Assembly (NCBI RefSeq): GCF_009834565.1
Contig: NZ_CP019428.1
Span: forward strand, 1-64,000
Direction: 5' to 3'
Length of the DNA stretch: 64,000 nucleotides
DNA from: Pseudomonas sp. R76
GTDB taxonomy: Bacteria; Pseudomonadota; Gammaproteobacteria; Pseudomonadales; Pseudomonadaceae
In this document: positions 39,714-47,816 of the stretch, in pieces
Position numbering within the stretch: the stretch's first letter is position 1
How the letters are laid out: every line of letters begins with the position of its first letter
Translations under genes and position numbers: made by a program
Notes under the pieces: model-generated
The model's input: the letters and a program-made list of their open reading frames with translations, nothing else
What the model was told of the DNA's origin: nothing
Database searches by the model: none

Positions 39714-41671
39714 AATTTGATCAATGTCTGTTTGGGTATGATGACGGGCACAGGTTGCTTGCGTCATCTGTCCCGTTGGGTACTGAAACCTCACTCCTCA
39801 CGGAGCTAAGCGACCTTGCTCCAGGGACCATTTTCAGTCAATCAGAAGGCTACTGGACAGGTTTGCCAGTGCCGGCCATCGGCCGTTACGTCTTAATGCG
39901 AACTTGGCCGGCCCCCGAAATGCCGAGACCTGGCTGCGTCTGGACCCATGCACTCCTAATCCCTCTTACCTTTTTCGAGTCTTTTGAAGACTTGTCAGCA
40001 TTACAAGCCTTCGCGCGCCGACCAAATGGCTTAGTCGACAAAGAGCATTATCGACAGGCTTTAAATGTTGGAGGTCAGGAGGTGGTAAATGCTCCAAAAT
40101 TTCTCGATGACAAGGTAATCAACCAACTTTTGCTCTCGCTCTACAGCAGTGTCGCAGAGCCAATAGAAGTTGAGAGGCCAGGACAAATAGACCTGCCACT
40201 TTTTGCTGTTTGGTCACAACAGTGGCCGAGGTTAAGGCGCAATCTTCGCTTTCAGACCGCAGTTTCAAGAGGGGGGCGCTTTATTGGCTCTATAAAGTTT
40301 GATGTCACTGCGGAGTTGGCTCATATCCTGAGCGAACAACCCTCTACCAAATCGGAGAGCGAGCCTTGGTTAATCACCGCCGCCGCTGATATCAAGGAGG
40401 GGGCTCTTGGAGCGCTACGATCATTCCTGTGGCGCTATGGGAGTGACGTTAAGCGACAGCGCGGGTCGTTCCTACCCTTGACGCAGATTAAGATGATAGA
40501 GATGGGAGGGGGGCCGGACGCTGCAACTCAATTAGTAGATATTGTTACGGGTGCATTCGCTTCTCCGGAAGACGCAAAAAAACTCAAGCAAGATTTAGTG
40601 GACGGCGCCCTGGCCCCCTTTGCGCAGCCTCGTCTGCTGGAGTGTCTCCTATCAAATTCCAGCGCATGCAGTTCGTTCCCTGCACCTGAACCGCTTGGTA
40701 TTTCCAGACTCCAGAGTTTGTGGCCTGATCGCCGTGAGGAGATGGCATCTCTGCTGGAGACTGCCGTGAAAGCAACTGGTCCTTTGGCAGATGCGATCGT
40801 TGAGTGCTTGATCGGTGGATCCACTGACTCGTTGACTTGGCTGGCGACTAATGGCTCTCTCCCAACTCGAATACGACTGGTTCAGGCGAGTCCGGACATA
40901 CTGCTTGGCGACTGGGTTATCGACCTTAATAGTTCTATCTTGGCTGATCTTCTTTCACTTGTCGGTGATCGGTTGCAAGGGCTTGAGACTTTGGTGCCAA
41001 GGTTGCTGGTGCGGAACGATCCTCTCCTAGCGAAGTTAGTATTCGATCATTGGCCTATTATCACGGCAAGCCAGGTCTTACGGTCAATTAGCAGAGATGT
41101 GGGACAAGCTACGGATACTTGGTGGCATGCTCTAAGAAGTCACGCTGCTTTATTACTGCATCCTGAGGTGATGAGTTGTGTCTCTCAAACCAGCCAGCTT
41201 TATGCCGTTGGTGAACTGCTTGATTGGCAAGTCTCTCGTGACACGGTTAACGCTGTAGAGCTATTGAGCTTGGCGTTCAATCGTGCTGTTGACGATCTAT
41301 CATCAAAGCGATCGGATATATTGCATTGCTTTTTAATCAAGATCGCGCTGATCGCCGGAGGGAATGGGGGGAATGCTCTGGTTGAAAAACTTTATAATCT
41401 TGTTCACGACCAATTGTTGGCATCTCAGTTAGCTGATCCTGCGAAAGAAATACTTCGGGAGGTCTTAGCCGATGCCGGTTGGTTAAAGGGGTGGGATGTT
41501 GCTTTGCGATTTCGTCTAGCGATAGCAGGGGCGTACATTCGTTTTTATTGGCCCCCCCTTAGTTATGCGAACCTATCTGTAACCCGCAAAGGAATGAAAA
41601 TGCTCGCAGACGCGGCCTCAGACATTCCTGAAGGTGATATTTACGCCCATGCAGCTGACCGATTGACTTAG
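39710..41671 (+). CDS. GAP1-N1-domain protein, gene 5 of GTPase system
   Basis: A 653-residue protein starting in the ATGA overlap at 39710. The N-terminal domain is the GTPase-associated protein 1 type: FDQCLFGYDDGHRLLASSVPL, GYWTGLPVPAIGRYVLMRTW and MPRPGCVWTHALLIPL. The middle and C-terminal parts are helical (GAP1-M/C-like by position). In these operons it probably pairs with the GTPases; the name GAP1 means associated protein and does not prove GTPase activation. Confidence 0.85.
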   Translation: MKFDQCLFGYDDGHRLLASSVPLGTETSLLTELSDLAPGTIFSQSEGYWTGLPVPAIGRYVLMRTWPAPEMPRPGCVWTHALLIPLTFFESFEDLSALQAFARRPNGLVDKEHYRQALNVGGQEVVNAPKFLDDKVINQLLLSLYSSVAEPIEVERPGQIDLPLFAVWSQQWPRLRRNLRFQTAVSRGGRFIGSIKFDVTAELAHILSEQPSTKSESEPWLITAAADIKEGALGALRSFLWRYGSDVKRQRGSFLPLTQIKMIEMGGGPDAATQLVDIVTGAFASPEDAKKLKQDLVDGALAPFAQPRLLECLLSNSSACSSFPAPEPLGISRLQSLWPDRREEMASLLETAVKATGPLADAIVECLIGGSTDSLTWLATNGSLPTRIRLVQASPDILLGDWVIDLNSSILADLLSLVGDRLQGLETLVPRLLVRNDPLLAKLVFDHWPIITASQVLRSISRDVGQATDTWWHALRSHAALLLHPEVMSCVSQTSQLYAVGELLDWQVSRDTVNAVELLSLAFNRAVDDLSSKRSDILHCFLIKIALIAGGNGGNALVEKLYNLVHDQLLASQLADPAKEILREVLADAGWLKGWDVALRFRLAIAGAYIRFYWPPLSYANLSVTRKGMKMLADAASDIPEGDIYAHAADRLT

Positions 41672-41712
41672 AAATTTTTCTTGGGCAATGTCTTCGCGCT
41701 TATAGGCGGGCT

Positions 41713-41742
41713 AGCATGGATGGCTGCTGATTGGTTTTACGT
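41713..41742 (-). pseudogene. 30-bp relic of a serine recombinase gene
   Basis: 28 of 30 bases match 32275-32304, the recombinase segment that encodes the conserved TENQSAAIHA region. Read on the minus strand it gives NQSAAIHA, with a stop just before. It is probably the scar of a second recombinase gene at the right side of the cargo. Confidence 0.4.
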
Positions 41743-42042
41743 TATCGAGCCGACGCTCTGTATGTCGAGACCCAGGGTGGGACTGAAATGAGGCTTCCTC
41801 TGCAGGCGTTCGTGAGGACGCTGCGTCACATGTACAACTCGGGCTCCAGTGCATATCAACCTTCGCTCATACGTTCAAGCAACCTTGAGCTTCCGCTAGG
41901 TGGCCTCTGCGACATATCCCGAAGTGCGAATGGCGAGACGCGCTGGATCATATGCGTTTTACCGGCTCGCCAGCACTTGGGCTGGGTCCACGTCAATGGT
42001 GCCCAACGGCCAAATACTGCATGGATAGCATCGCCAGCCTGA
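41731..42042 (+). CDS. Possible small hypothetical or gene fragment
   Basis: A 103-codon frame from TTG 41731, with fairly normal composition (LPLQAFVRTLRHMYNSG, LGWVHVNGAQRPNTAWIA). There is no clear ribosome site and its start overlaps the recombinase relic, so it may be the tail of a lost gene. No family recognised. Confidence 0.3.
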   Translation: MVLRYRADALYVETQGGTEMRLPLQAFVRTLRHMYNSGSSAYQPSLIRSSNLELPLGGLCDISRSANGETRWIICVLPARQHLGWVHVNGAQRPNTAWIASPA

Positions 42043-42117
42043 GCCTTACTCAAGGGCAAAAAAACCACCGTGGATGAAAACCATACTAGAAAAACTACGT
42101 CTGTTCGGAGAGCGCAT

Positions 42118-42243
42118 TTATTCTGTGAATCCAGTAGGCTTTTCTCATCTTTTCTGTAAAAACCACGCTCGGGGCTCACAGATAAGATGATTTTTCACCT
42201 GCGTTTACTGGGCATCAAGAATCATCTATTTTGTGAACCTACA
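42118..42243. repeat. Right transposon end with TnsB-type sites R1-R3
   Basis: Three same-direction copies: R1 CTATTTTGTGAACCTACA at the terminus (42226-42243), R2 TTATTCTGTGAATCCAGT (42118-42135) and R3 CTTTTCTGTAAAAACCAC (42149-42166). They share the T-TTCTGTGAA core and are inverted relative to L1/L2. Confidence 0.8.
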
Positions 42244-42248
42244 TCAGG
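42244..42248. repeat. Right copy of 5-bp target duplication TCAGG
   Basis: TCAGG immediately follows the terminal ACA of the transposon and equals the copy after the gyrB stop codon (6210-6214). Confidence 0.93.
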
Positions 42249-42332
42249 TGTTGGCTCATAGAGCAGTGGCGACGTTTCGCAAGTAAACGGTTCAGCCATA
42301 CTAAGAAAGCCCGCGAATAGCGGGCTTTTTTT
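42249..42332 (+). terminator. Former gyrB 3' flank with terminator, resembling the transposon left end
   Basis: Starting right after TCAGG, TGTTGGCTCATAGAGCAG and the following bases to GGTTC align without gaps to 6215-6259, about 38 of 46 bases identical. Both are followed by nearly the same terminator, here GCCCGC-GAATA-GCGGGC plus seven T (42309-42332). In the empty site this would be the gyrB terminator. It also faces the end of the MFS operon. Confidence 0.75.
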
Positions 42333-42355
42333 GTCCTTAATGGCTCGTCTGTGCA

Positions 42356-43567
42356 TCAAGCCAGGCTTTGTACTCTGGCTATCCGATTGATGCGATCGTT
42401 GATCAGCAATGCAAAACCACTCAGGACTATGAAGCTGATGGCCAGCGTCATTTGAAGGTCATATGCGCTGAGATTGATCAGGGCACTGATCAACCCACCG
42501 CCTATGAATATTATCGTGTTACCCGCTGACGCTGACGCACCAGCGTTATCCGGGAACAACTCCATCGCTCTGGATGTTGCCGCGGGCCGAGTAATAGTTG
42601 TGCCTGCCGTGCAAATCATCATCGGTACCAATACTGTGATGGGCGTCAGGCCATAGAATGTTGCCAGGAGCAGCATCGTCAGACCGGAAAGGAGAATCAG
42701 GCACAAGCCCGTGCTTATTTGCGTTGCCGATTCCATGCGTTTGTTCAGCACTCCGGCGAGCGTGCCGCCCAGGACGTAGGCCGCACCGTAGAGCAACAGC
42801 ATCAGCGAGAACTCGTAGTTGCTCATTTGCAGCTGTTCAATGAATACGAGTGGCGAGACCACGATAAACGAGAAATGGCAGGCAAATACGATGGCGCATA
42901 TCAGCCAGTACGCAATGAAATTGAAGTTACGGCACAGCTGCCGGTAAGTTTTGAAGATATTGAGACTAGACCCCGCACTCGAGACGGGTGGCGTGTTACG
43001 CAGCGACAACCATGCCTTCACGAACACCACGACGGCAATCGCGGCGAACACGTAAAAGCTTCCCTGCCAGTCCAGCAATTGTTGCAACACCGTGCCTATC
43101 AGCGGTGAGATGGAGATGAAGATCCCGCTCGCAGTCACCATCAGGATGCGCAAACGGTCACGCTCCTTACCTACAAACAGGTCCTGAACCAATGCTTGGG
43201 ACAATACAAAACAGCCACAACCCACCGCTTGGACGACACGAAATATAAGAAACGCGGCGTAGTCCGAAGCCCAGACGCAGCCCAAGGCGCCCAGAATCGA
43301 AACGGCCATACCGCCCAACAGCAGATTCTTGCGACCGAGTGCGTCAGACAAGGGGCCAATCAGCAATTGTGAGAGGGAGATGCCGATAGCGAACACGCTG
43401 ACAGACAATGCAATGTCCGTTGGTGTGGTGTTGAACTGCGTTGACAGTGCGGGGAACGACGGCAGTAGCACGTCGATCGGGAATACGCCCAACATGACCA
43501 TGGTCATGAGCAGTATGACGGCGGCAACTTTGGTTGCTCGGGTAGCGCGATCTGTTGTCTCAAGCAT
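42356..43567 (-). CDS. MFS drug/metabolite exporter of the peptide operon
   Basis: A 403-residue major-facilitator protein of the DHA1 (Bcr/CflA-like) type with about 12 hydrophobic spans. Seen: PSFPALSTQFNTTPTDIALSVS, GPLSDALGRKNLLLGG (motif A) and FRVVQAVGCGCFVLSQALVQD. The ATG at 43567 overlaps the end of the diiron gene by eight bases. Last in the operon, it is the likely exporter of, or resistance to, the product. Confidence 0.9.
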   Translation of the reverse strand: MLETTDRATRATKVAAVILLMTMVMLGVFPIDVLLPSFPALSTQFNTTPTDIALSVSVFAIGISLSQLLIGPLSDALGRKNLLLGGMAVSILGALGCVWASDYAAFLIFRVVQAVGCGCFVLSQALVQDLFVGKERDRLRILMVTASGIFISISPLIGTVLQQLLDWQGSFYVFAAIAVVVFVKAWLSLRNTPPVSSAGSSLNIFKTYRQLCRNFNFIAYWLICAIVFACHFSFIVVSPLVFIEQLQMSNYEFSLMLLLYGAAYVLGGTLAGVLNKRMESATQISTGLCLILLSGLTMLLLATFYGLTPITVLVPMMICTAGTTITRPAATSRAMELFPDNAGASASAGNTIIFIGGGLISALINLSAYDLQMTLAISFIVLSGFALLINDRINRIARVQSLA

Positions 43568-44528
43568 CAATGAGTCCCGCCACGCTGAACAATTCCCTGT
43601 GTGCTTGCTGCTCAAAAAAACCGGCGCGTTTCATCGCCTGGAGTGTCGCCGTGGCGCCGGCGCGAGCGCGCCTGGCGCGTGCTTGGGGTGCGACGACGTG
43701 CTGGATGACGTGCTCTGCCTCGGCTGCAGAAATACCAGCGCCGGCAAGGCTGGCAGCCAACCATTGCTCGTCCACTTCCGAGAACACCAGGATAATATCG
43801 ATCAAATGGCTGGCCGAAGCGAGTTGCTGGGTGGACGACAGGCGTGGCCACAGGTACTGAAATACTTCGGAAAAATACCGGCTGTGCCGGGCCTCGTCTT
43901 CCAGATGTTCTCTGAACATTTGATAAACAGTGGACACCAGGGTATCGCCCGTAAGGTCCAGCAACTCCTTGGCGATGATCGTTTCGGAGACAAAGCCGAC
44001 CAAAAACCACAGCAACGGACGACTTTCATCACCGGCGGTGTCCAGCAAGTCGAGCAGTAAGCGGATGCGTTTTGGCGGCACATCCCACGGTGGCATCTGA
44101 TAAAACCTCGCCACTTGCTCCGCCAGCTCGTAGGAGAACAGCGCGTGATAACCCTCGTCGGTGTACAACTGCAATGCCGCAATTTTCATTGCATGCGGCA
44201 GTTCGATACGCAATTCGTCGTGAATAAGGGTTTCGACCGCGCGGTTGACAATCTTGTGTTCGAGTATCGTCGTGTAGTTGAGGAAATAAACCAAGTGATT
44301 CGCCGCCAACCGATGGCGAGTTTGCTCGGATGCCTGCTCGATAGTCGGGTGAGCAAAATAATGGATGAACGACGGTGGGAACCAGCCTTTAGTGCGTAAT
44401 TGGAGCTGAACTTCAGCGGCTGGCGGCAGGGCATATTGGGTCTTTTTATTGCGCACCGACGATCGATTATTCCAATCCCCCAGCGTGTACCGACGACTCC
44501 CGCCAGACTCAGTTCCAACGGTGGACAT
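43560..44528 (-). CDS. AurF-like diiron oxygenase
   Basis: A 322-residue ferritin-like diiron protein of the AurF/CmlI N-oxygenase type. Metal-ligand motifs: HKIVNRAVETLIHDE, YTDEGYHALFSYE, FVSETIIAKELLDL and HLEDEARHSRYF. The family oxidises amines to hydroxylamine or nitro groups, or other small substrates. The ATG at 44528 shares a base with the stop of the SagB gene (TGATG), so the two are translated in step. The substrate is unknown. Confidence 0.88.
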   Translation of the reverse strand: MSTVGTESGGSRRYTLGDWNNRSSVRNKKTQYALPPAAEVQLQLRTKGWFPPSFIHYFAHPTIEQASEQTRHRLAANHLVYFLNYTTILEHKIVNRAVETLIHDELRIELPHAMKIAALQLYTDEGYHALFSYELAEQVARFYQMPPWDVPPKRIRLLLDLLDTAGDESRPLLWFLVGFVSETIIAKELLDLTGDTLVSTVYQMFREHLEDEARHSRYFSEVFQYLWPRLSSTQQLASASHLIDIILVFSEVDEQWLAASLAGAGISAAEAEHVIQHVVAPQARARRARAGATATLQAMKRAGFFEQQAHRELFSVAGLIDA

Positions 44529-45631
44529 CACTGGTCTCGCTCCCGATTTTCCATCAACGCCTTGAGCTCCTTGCACTGCACTTCTCCGTCGCCGTAGCCG
44601 GCCCCGACAAAGAACAGCGGTTGTTCTGTGGCATCTTCCAGCCCCAGCAATTTTTCGACCTGTTCGTCACTCAATGCACCGGTCAACCATGTGGACAGTC
44701 CCAGCTCGGTTGCCGTCAATTGGAACGTTTGCGAAATATGCCCTGCCTCGACAAATGCCATGCGGTAAGCGCGGGAGTGCTCATATTTCCACCACAACTT
44801 GTCAAAACGCGCAGTCAGGAACAACCCCATTGGCAGGTCATTGATAAAGTGCTGTCCAGCCAGCAGTTGCCCTAGCGGCGCGGTGGGCAGCGAGTGGACC
44901 CACCGCAATGCATGCAGCTCTGGATGGTAATAATAAATACCCGGTTCCAGGCCTTCGATCCGTACCGCATAGACATAACCTTCGCAGGCATTCAGACCAC
45001 CACCGGACGGGCTGCTGCGTCGCGACCTGAACGCTTCGGGGACAGTGTCGCCGGTATCGGCTTCGCGTTCTTTGAGGTAGCCCAGGGTCAGGTAAAGCAG
45101 GCGGCTCAGATCGTCCCGTGTGACAGCTTGCGAGGAGAACGAGCGCGAGGTTTTCCTTTGCAGCAGGACTGTTGTGAGGTCATTCGAGGGTTTGTCCAGC
45201 ATCGGCGCCGGCAAGTAGATCGGGTCGGTATTAGCGTGCGCGGTAAAACGCGCTACGGGAGGCTGAGTGTCGAGGACTTCTTCGCAATGCTCCAGGTATT
45301 GCGCGGACCATTCGTGAATATCGCTGGGGACGTGTTCAAACGGCAGGTTCTTGGTGCCGATATGGAAGATCTTCGACAGCTCGTCCCATCCCCATTCCGG
45401 TTGCACCGGCTTATCAATCGAGAACAGACCGGCTGCCAGGAAGGCTGCGTCAATCTCGCTCGCGCTGTCGAACAATGAAGGGTCTTCAATAAGGCTTATC
45501 AAACGCGAGGAATACAACGTATCCAGTTCAAACTGAGTGTGGTCTTTGTAGTTCCAGATCACGGTAAACGGCGGGCGGGCAAGGATGAAAAAGTGTGGGT
45601 TGATATGCATTGTTTTTGTAACCCCGAGCAT
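44528..45631 (-). CDS. SagB-type FMN dehydrogenase of the peptide operon
   Basis: A 367-residue nitroreductase-fold enzyme of the SagB type: LLQRKTSRSFSSQAVTRDDL, SSPSGGGLNACEGYVY, YYYHPELHALRWV, and AFVEAGHISQTFQLTATELG. Start 45631 or 45610 (MHINPHF); neither has a strong ribosome site. It lies 52 bases after the tiny peptide gene with a hairpin between them, and it overlaps the diiron gene. It is only distantly similar to the transposon's SagB-type enzyme, so the two were acquired separately. Confidence 0.88.
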   Translation of the reverse strand: MLGVTKTMHINPHFFILARPPFTVIWNYKDHTQFELDTLYSSRLISLIEDPSLFDSASEIDAAFLAAGLFSIDKPVQPEWGWDELSKIFHIGTKNLPFEHVPSDIHEWSAQYLEHCEEVLDTQPPVARFTAHANTDPIYLPAPMLDKPSNDLTTVLLQRKTSRSFSSQAVTRDDLSRLLYLTLGYLKEREADTGDTVPEAFRSRRSSPSGGGLNACEGYVYAVRIEGLEPGIYYYHPELHALRWVHSLPTAPLGQLLAGQHFINDLPMGLFLTARFDKLWWKYEHSRAYRMAFVEAGHISQTFQLTATELGLSTWLTGALSDEQVEKLLGLEDATEQPLFFVGAGYGDGEVQCKELKALMENRERDQ

Positions 45632-45644
45632 GGCCAGTGATGAA

Positions 45645-45666
45645 GCTGGAAGGTCGCCCTCCCAGC
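45645..45666 (-). terminator. Hairpin between peptide gene and sagB-type gene
   Basis: GCTGGAAGG and CCTCCCAGC pair with one mismatch around a TCGC loop. There is no strong T-run, so it may act as an attenuator or mRNA-processing stem that gives more peptide transcript than enzyme transcript, as is common behind precursor-peptide genes. Confidence 0.5.
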
Positions 45667-45683
45667 CTCATCATTCACTTCAC

Positions 45684-45755
45684 TTAACGGGCTTTAGCCG
45701 CGATCAGGCAGTGCAGGTTGGCGATTTTTTTCGATTCGAGGTTGATAGCTTTCAT
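45684..45755 (-). CDS. 23-residue peptide, putative precursor of a modified peptide
   Basis: A 24-codon frame with GGAG eight bases before the ATG at 45755. It starts MKAINLESKK, contains NLHCL with one His and one Cys, and ends AAKAR before TAA. It is the first gene of the operon peptide-SagB-diiron-MFS. Size resembles tiny precursors such as PqqA. Cys next to oxidising enzymes is suggestive. I do not recognise this peptide from any described pathway. Confidence 0.7.
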   Translation of the reverse strand: MKAINLESKKIANLHCLIAAKAR

Positions 45756-45928
45756 GGGTGTTACTCCAGAATAGTCAGTTGAGTGCCGCTTCAATGCGGC
45801 AATCAGAGCCTAGTCAGCAGGTATCGCGCCATCAAGCGCCTGGGTGGTTTGAATTCTTCGCCTGTCCCAGATTACCGCCGCAGGCCTTCATTTGATTTTC
45901 ATTGAGTGATGTACAAGCGATTTGCAAA

Positions 45929-45944
45929 TGCTCCACGTGGAACA
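45929..45944. promoter_or_regulatory. parS-like ParB binding site
   Basis: TGCTCCACGTGGAACA matches the parS palindrome at 15 of 16 bases. It lies between the response regulator gene and the peptide operon. Without the transposon it would be about 9.9 kb from dnaA; the insertion moved it 36 kb further away. Confidence 0.78.
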
Positions 45945-45954
45945 TCTACGGTTT

Positions 45955-46677
45955 CTAACGTTGGGTAGCCCCAGCAACGCTTTCCAACCGATAGCCATAT
46001 CCGTAGATGGTCAACAGTTGCCAACCACGGTCCGCAGTCAGTCCAAGCTTGTTGCGCAGACGATAAATATGCGTATCCAGAGGCCGCGATGACACCATTT
46101 CTTCGTGGGTCCAGAATCGCTCATAGAGATACTCGCGCGATAACGGCCGCGCCAGGTTGGCAAACAGGCAACTGGCAAGCCGGTATTCGCGCTCCGTTAA
46201 ATTGATCGGTTTGCCGGCACGGGTCACCGTCAGCTCGGCATCATCGAAGGTCAAGTCGTTGAAGCTTTGCACTTCATGGGTGGCAGATTTCTGTAGGCCA
46301 TGGCGCCGCAACACTGCTGTGACCCGCGCCTTAAGCTCGTTGGGACGAAAGGGCTTGCTGACATAATCATCCGCTCCGCTGTTTAATGCTGTGACGATAT
46401 CGCTCTCTGCATCTCGACTCGTGAGCATGATTACAGCAGGCGGAGATTCCATGTGTTCGCGGGTCCAGCGCAGCAACGCGATGCCGGTGATATCCGGCAG
46501 TTGCCAGTCGAGTATCAGCAGGTCGAAGGTTTCTCGACGCAGTTGGCGCAGCAGGTCTTCGCCCCGCTCGAAGCAATGCAAGGACCAGGGTTGTTCCGCC
46601 GTGCTGGGGATTTGTCGCAGTGTCTGTTCCACCCGTCGCAATTCAGCGGGTTCGTCATCCAGTATTGCGACACGCAT
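45955..46677 (-). CDS. OmpR-type response regulator
   Basis: A 240-residue regulator: receiver domain with acidic pocket ILDDEP, phospho-Asp in LLILDWQLP and Lys in SKPF, then an OmpR/PhoB winged-helix domain (NLTEREYRLASCLFANLARPLSREYL). The start at 46677 has AAAGGA seven bases upstream; the open frame extends to 46734. It is divergent from the FecR-domain and CHASE2 kinase genes, its likely partners. Confidence 0.93.
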   Translation of the reverse strand: MRVAILDDEPAELRRVEQTLRQIPSTAEQPWSLHCFERGEDLLRQLRRETFDLLILDWQLPDITGIALLRWTREHMESPPAVIMLTSRDAESDIVTALNSGADDYVSKPFRPNELKARVTAVLRRHGLQKSATHEVQSFNDLTFDDAELTVTRAGKPINLTEREYRLASCLFANLARPLSREYLYERFWTHEEMVSSRPLDTHIYRLRNKLGLTADRGWQLLTIYGYGYRLESVAGATQR

Positions 46678-46901
46678 GGGTGGGTCCTTTCTACTAAAAA
46701 TACAGCAGCCGACGGCCCTGTAAAAAGGGCACATACTGCGCAGATGCCGGCTGTCGAATCTGAATAATTGTGGTCGGATTCGACGGCCCCTTGGCTCTCT
46801 CGGTACGCTGATATCAAAGGGCTGTTACCCCACTAATGTCCGCGATACCTATGTGGGAACGATACCGGCTCCCGGCCTTAAGTAAAAGGATCAGCCGACA
46901 C

Positions 46902-47813
46902 ATGCGCTGCCGTCTACCCCTGCCTGCCCTTCTGACCCTGGCGGCCTTCACTGCAAGCGCTTCTGCGAAACTGCACCTGCCTTATATCGACGATTACCTG
47001 ATGTGCCGTGCGCAACCGCTGCCGGCGGTTGTCCAGCATCTCAGCGGGGAAGCCTGGAAGCTTGATGCCAAAGGCAACGCGAGCCCGCTGCAGGAAGGCA
47101 TGCGTATTGATGAACAGGAAGGAGTGAAAACCTCAGCGTCGGGTTTTGCCAGTCTGTTGCTCGGTGATGGTTCGCGGGTGGTACTGCCTTCCGGGTCCCA
47201 GGTGCGGTTGCATTTGGTCCAGAAACAATCGATTCCCCAAATCATTCTGGAACAAGGCCAGGCCGAAACGTATGTGATCAAGCGACCCAGCGATTACGAC
47301 CGTTTCCAGATAGTCACACCGATCGGTGTGCTGGGTGTACGAGGGACGCACTTTCGGGTGCGCAACGACGGTGAACAGTCTGTGCTTGAAGTGCTCGACG
47401 GGCAGGTGGCGGTCAACCGTGAAATGGCGGTGCAAGGTGAGGTTAAGGTAGGGCCGCGGCAGGGCTTGCTGTTCAAGCGCCAAGGCGCCGTCAAACCGGT
47501 GGAACTGCTGCCCGCGCCCACGCTTATCGGCCAGGACGGGCAGAAAGGCGATGCCCCTGTCTGGCGCTTGTACCTGCGGCCCCTGCCCGGCGCTCAGCGC
47601 TATCGTGCTCAAGTAGCGACCGATAAAACCTTTTTGAACATCCAGCAGGAAAACTTTTCCAGTGAGCCGAAAATGAGCTTCACTGGCCTCAAAGCGTCGT
47701 TCTATCACGTGCGTGTGTCGGCCTACGACGAGCACGGCCTGGAAGGAGAAACCGGGATCTATGACATCTTCTACTACCCGCCTGCGACCCTGGCCAAGGC
47801 TTCCGGCGGCTGA
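46902..47813 (+). CDS. Secreted FecR-domain protein
   Basis: A 303-residue protein beginning at ATG 46902 with a signal peptide (MRCRLPLPALLTLAAFTASASA) and AAAAGGAT upstream. The FecR-like core follows: ASLLLGDGSRVVLPSGSQVRL, TPIGVLGVRGTHFRVR and VLDGQVAVNRE. A second domain near the C-terminus looks like a fibronectin-type fold (YRAQVATDK..FYHVRVSAYDEHGLEG). Expected in the periplasm. The CHASE2 kinase gene starts 3 bases after its stop, so the two are one unit. No sigma factor or TonB receptor is nearby, unlike classical FecR. Confidence 0.88.
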   Translation: MRCRLPLPALLTLAAFTASASAKLHLPYIDDYLMCRAQPLPAVVQHLSGEAWKLDAKGNASPLQEGMRIDEQEGVKTSASGFASLLLGDGSRVVLPSGSQVRLHLVQKQSIPQIILEQGQAETYVIKRPSDYDRFQIVTPIGVLGVRGTHFRVRNDGEQSVLEVLDGQVAVNREMAVQGEVKVGPRQGLLFKRQGAVKPVELLPAPTLIGQDGQKGDAPVWRLYLRPLPGAQRYRAQVATDKTFLNIQQENFSSEPKMSFTGLKASFYHVRVSAYDEHGLEGETGIYDIFYYPPATLAKASGG

Positions 47814-47816
47814 CCA

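Larger units (their letters stand above)
6215..42243 (+). mobile_element. Complete Tn7-like transposon inserted after gyrB (36,029 bp)
   Basis: Both ends are visible: 18-bp terminal inverted repeats (6215-6232 and 42226-42243, 17 of 18 matching) with the Tn7-type TGT..ACA termini, and a perfect TCAGG duplication outside. The tnsA-tnsB-tnsC-tniQ genes sit at the gyrB-proximal end, pointing inward, the same polarity Tn7 has relative to glmS. Cargo runs from about 12.7 kb to 41.7 kb. No CRISPR array, Cas gene or TnsE homologue is seen, so targeting probably depends on the TniQ protein alone. Intact ends and transposition genes suggest recent arrival and possible mobility. Removing it restores gyrB-TCAGG-TGTTGG. 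Confidence 0.95.

Noticed and set aside
6215..42243. CRISPR array or Cas genes guiding the transposon
   Set aside because: I looked because some Tn7-like elements carry them; no spaced direct repeats or Cas-like proteins are present.
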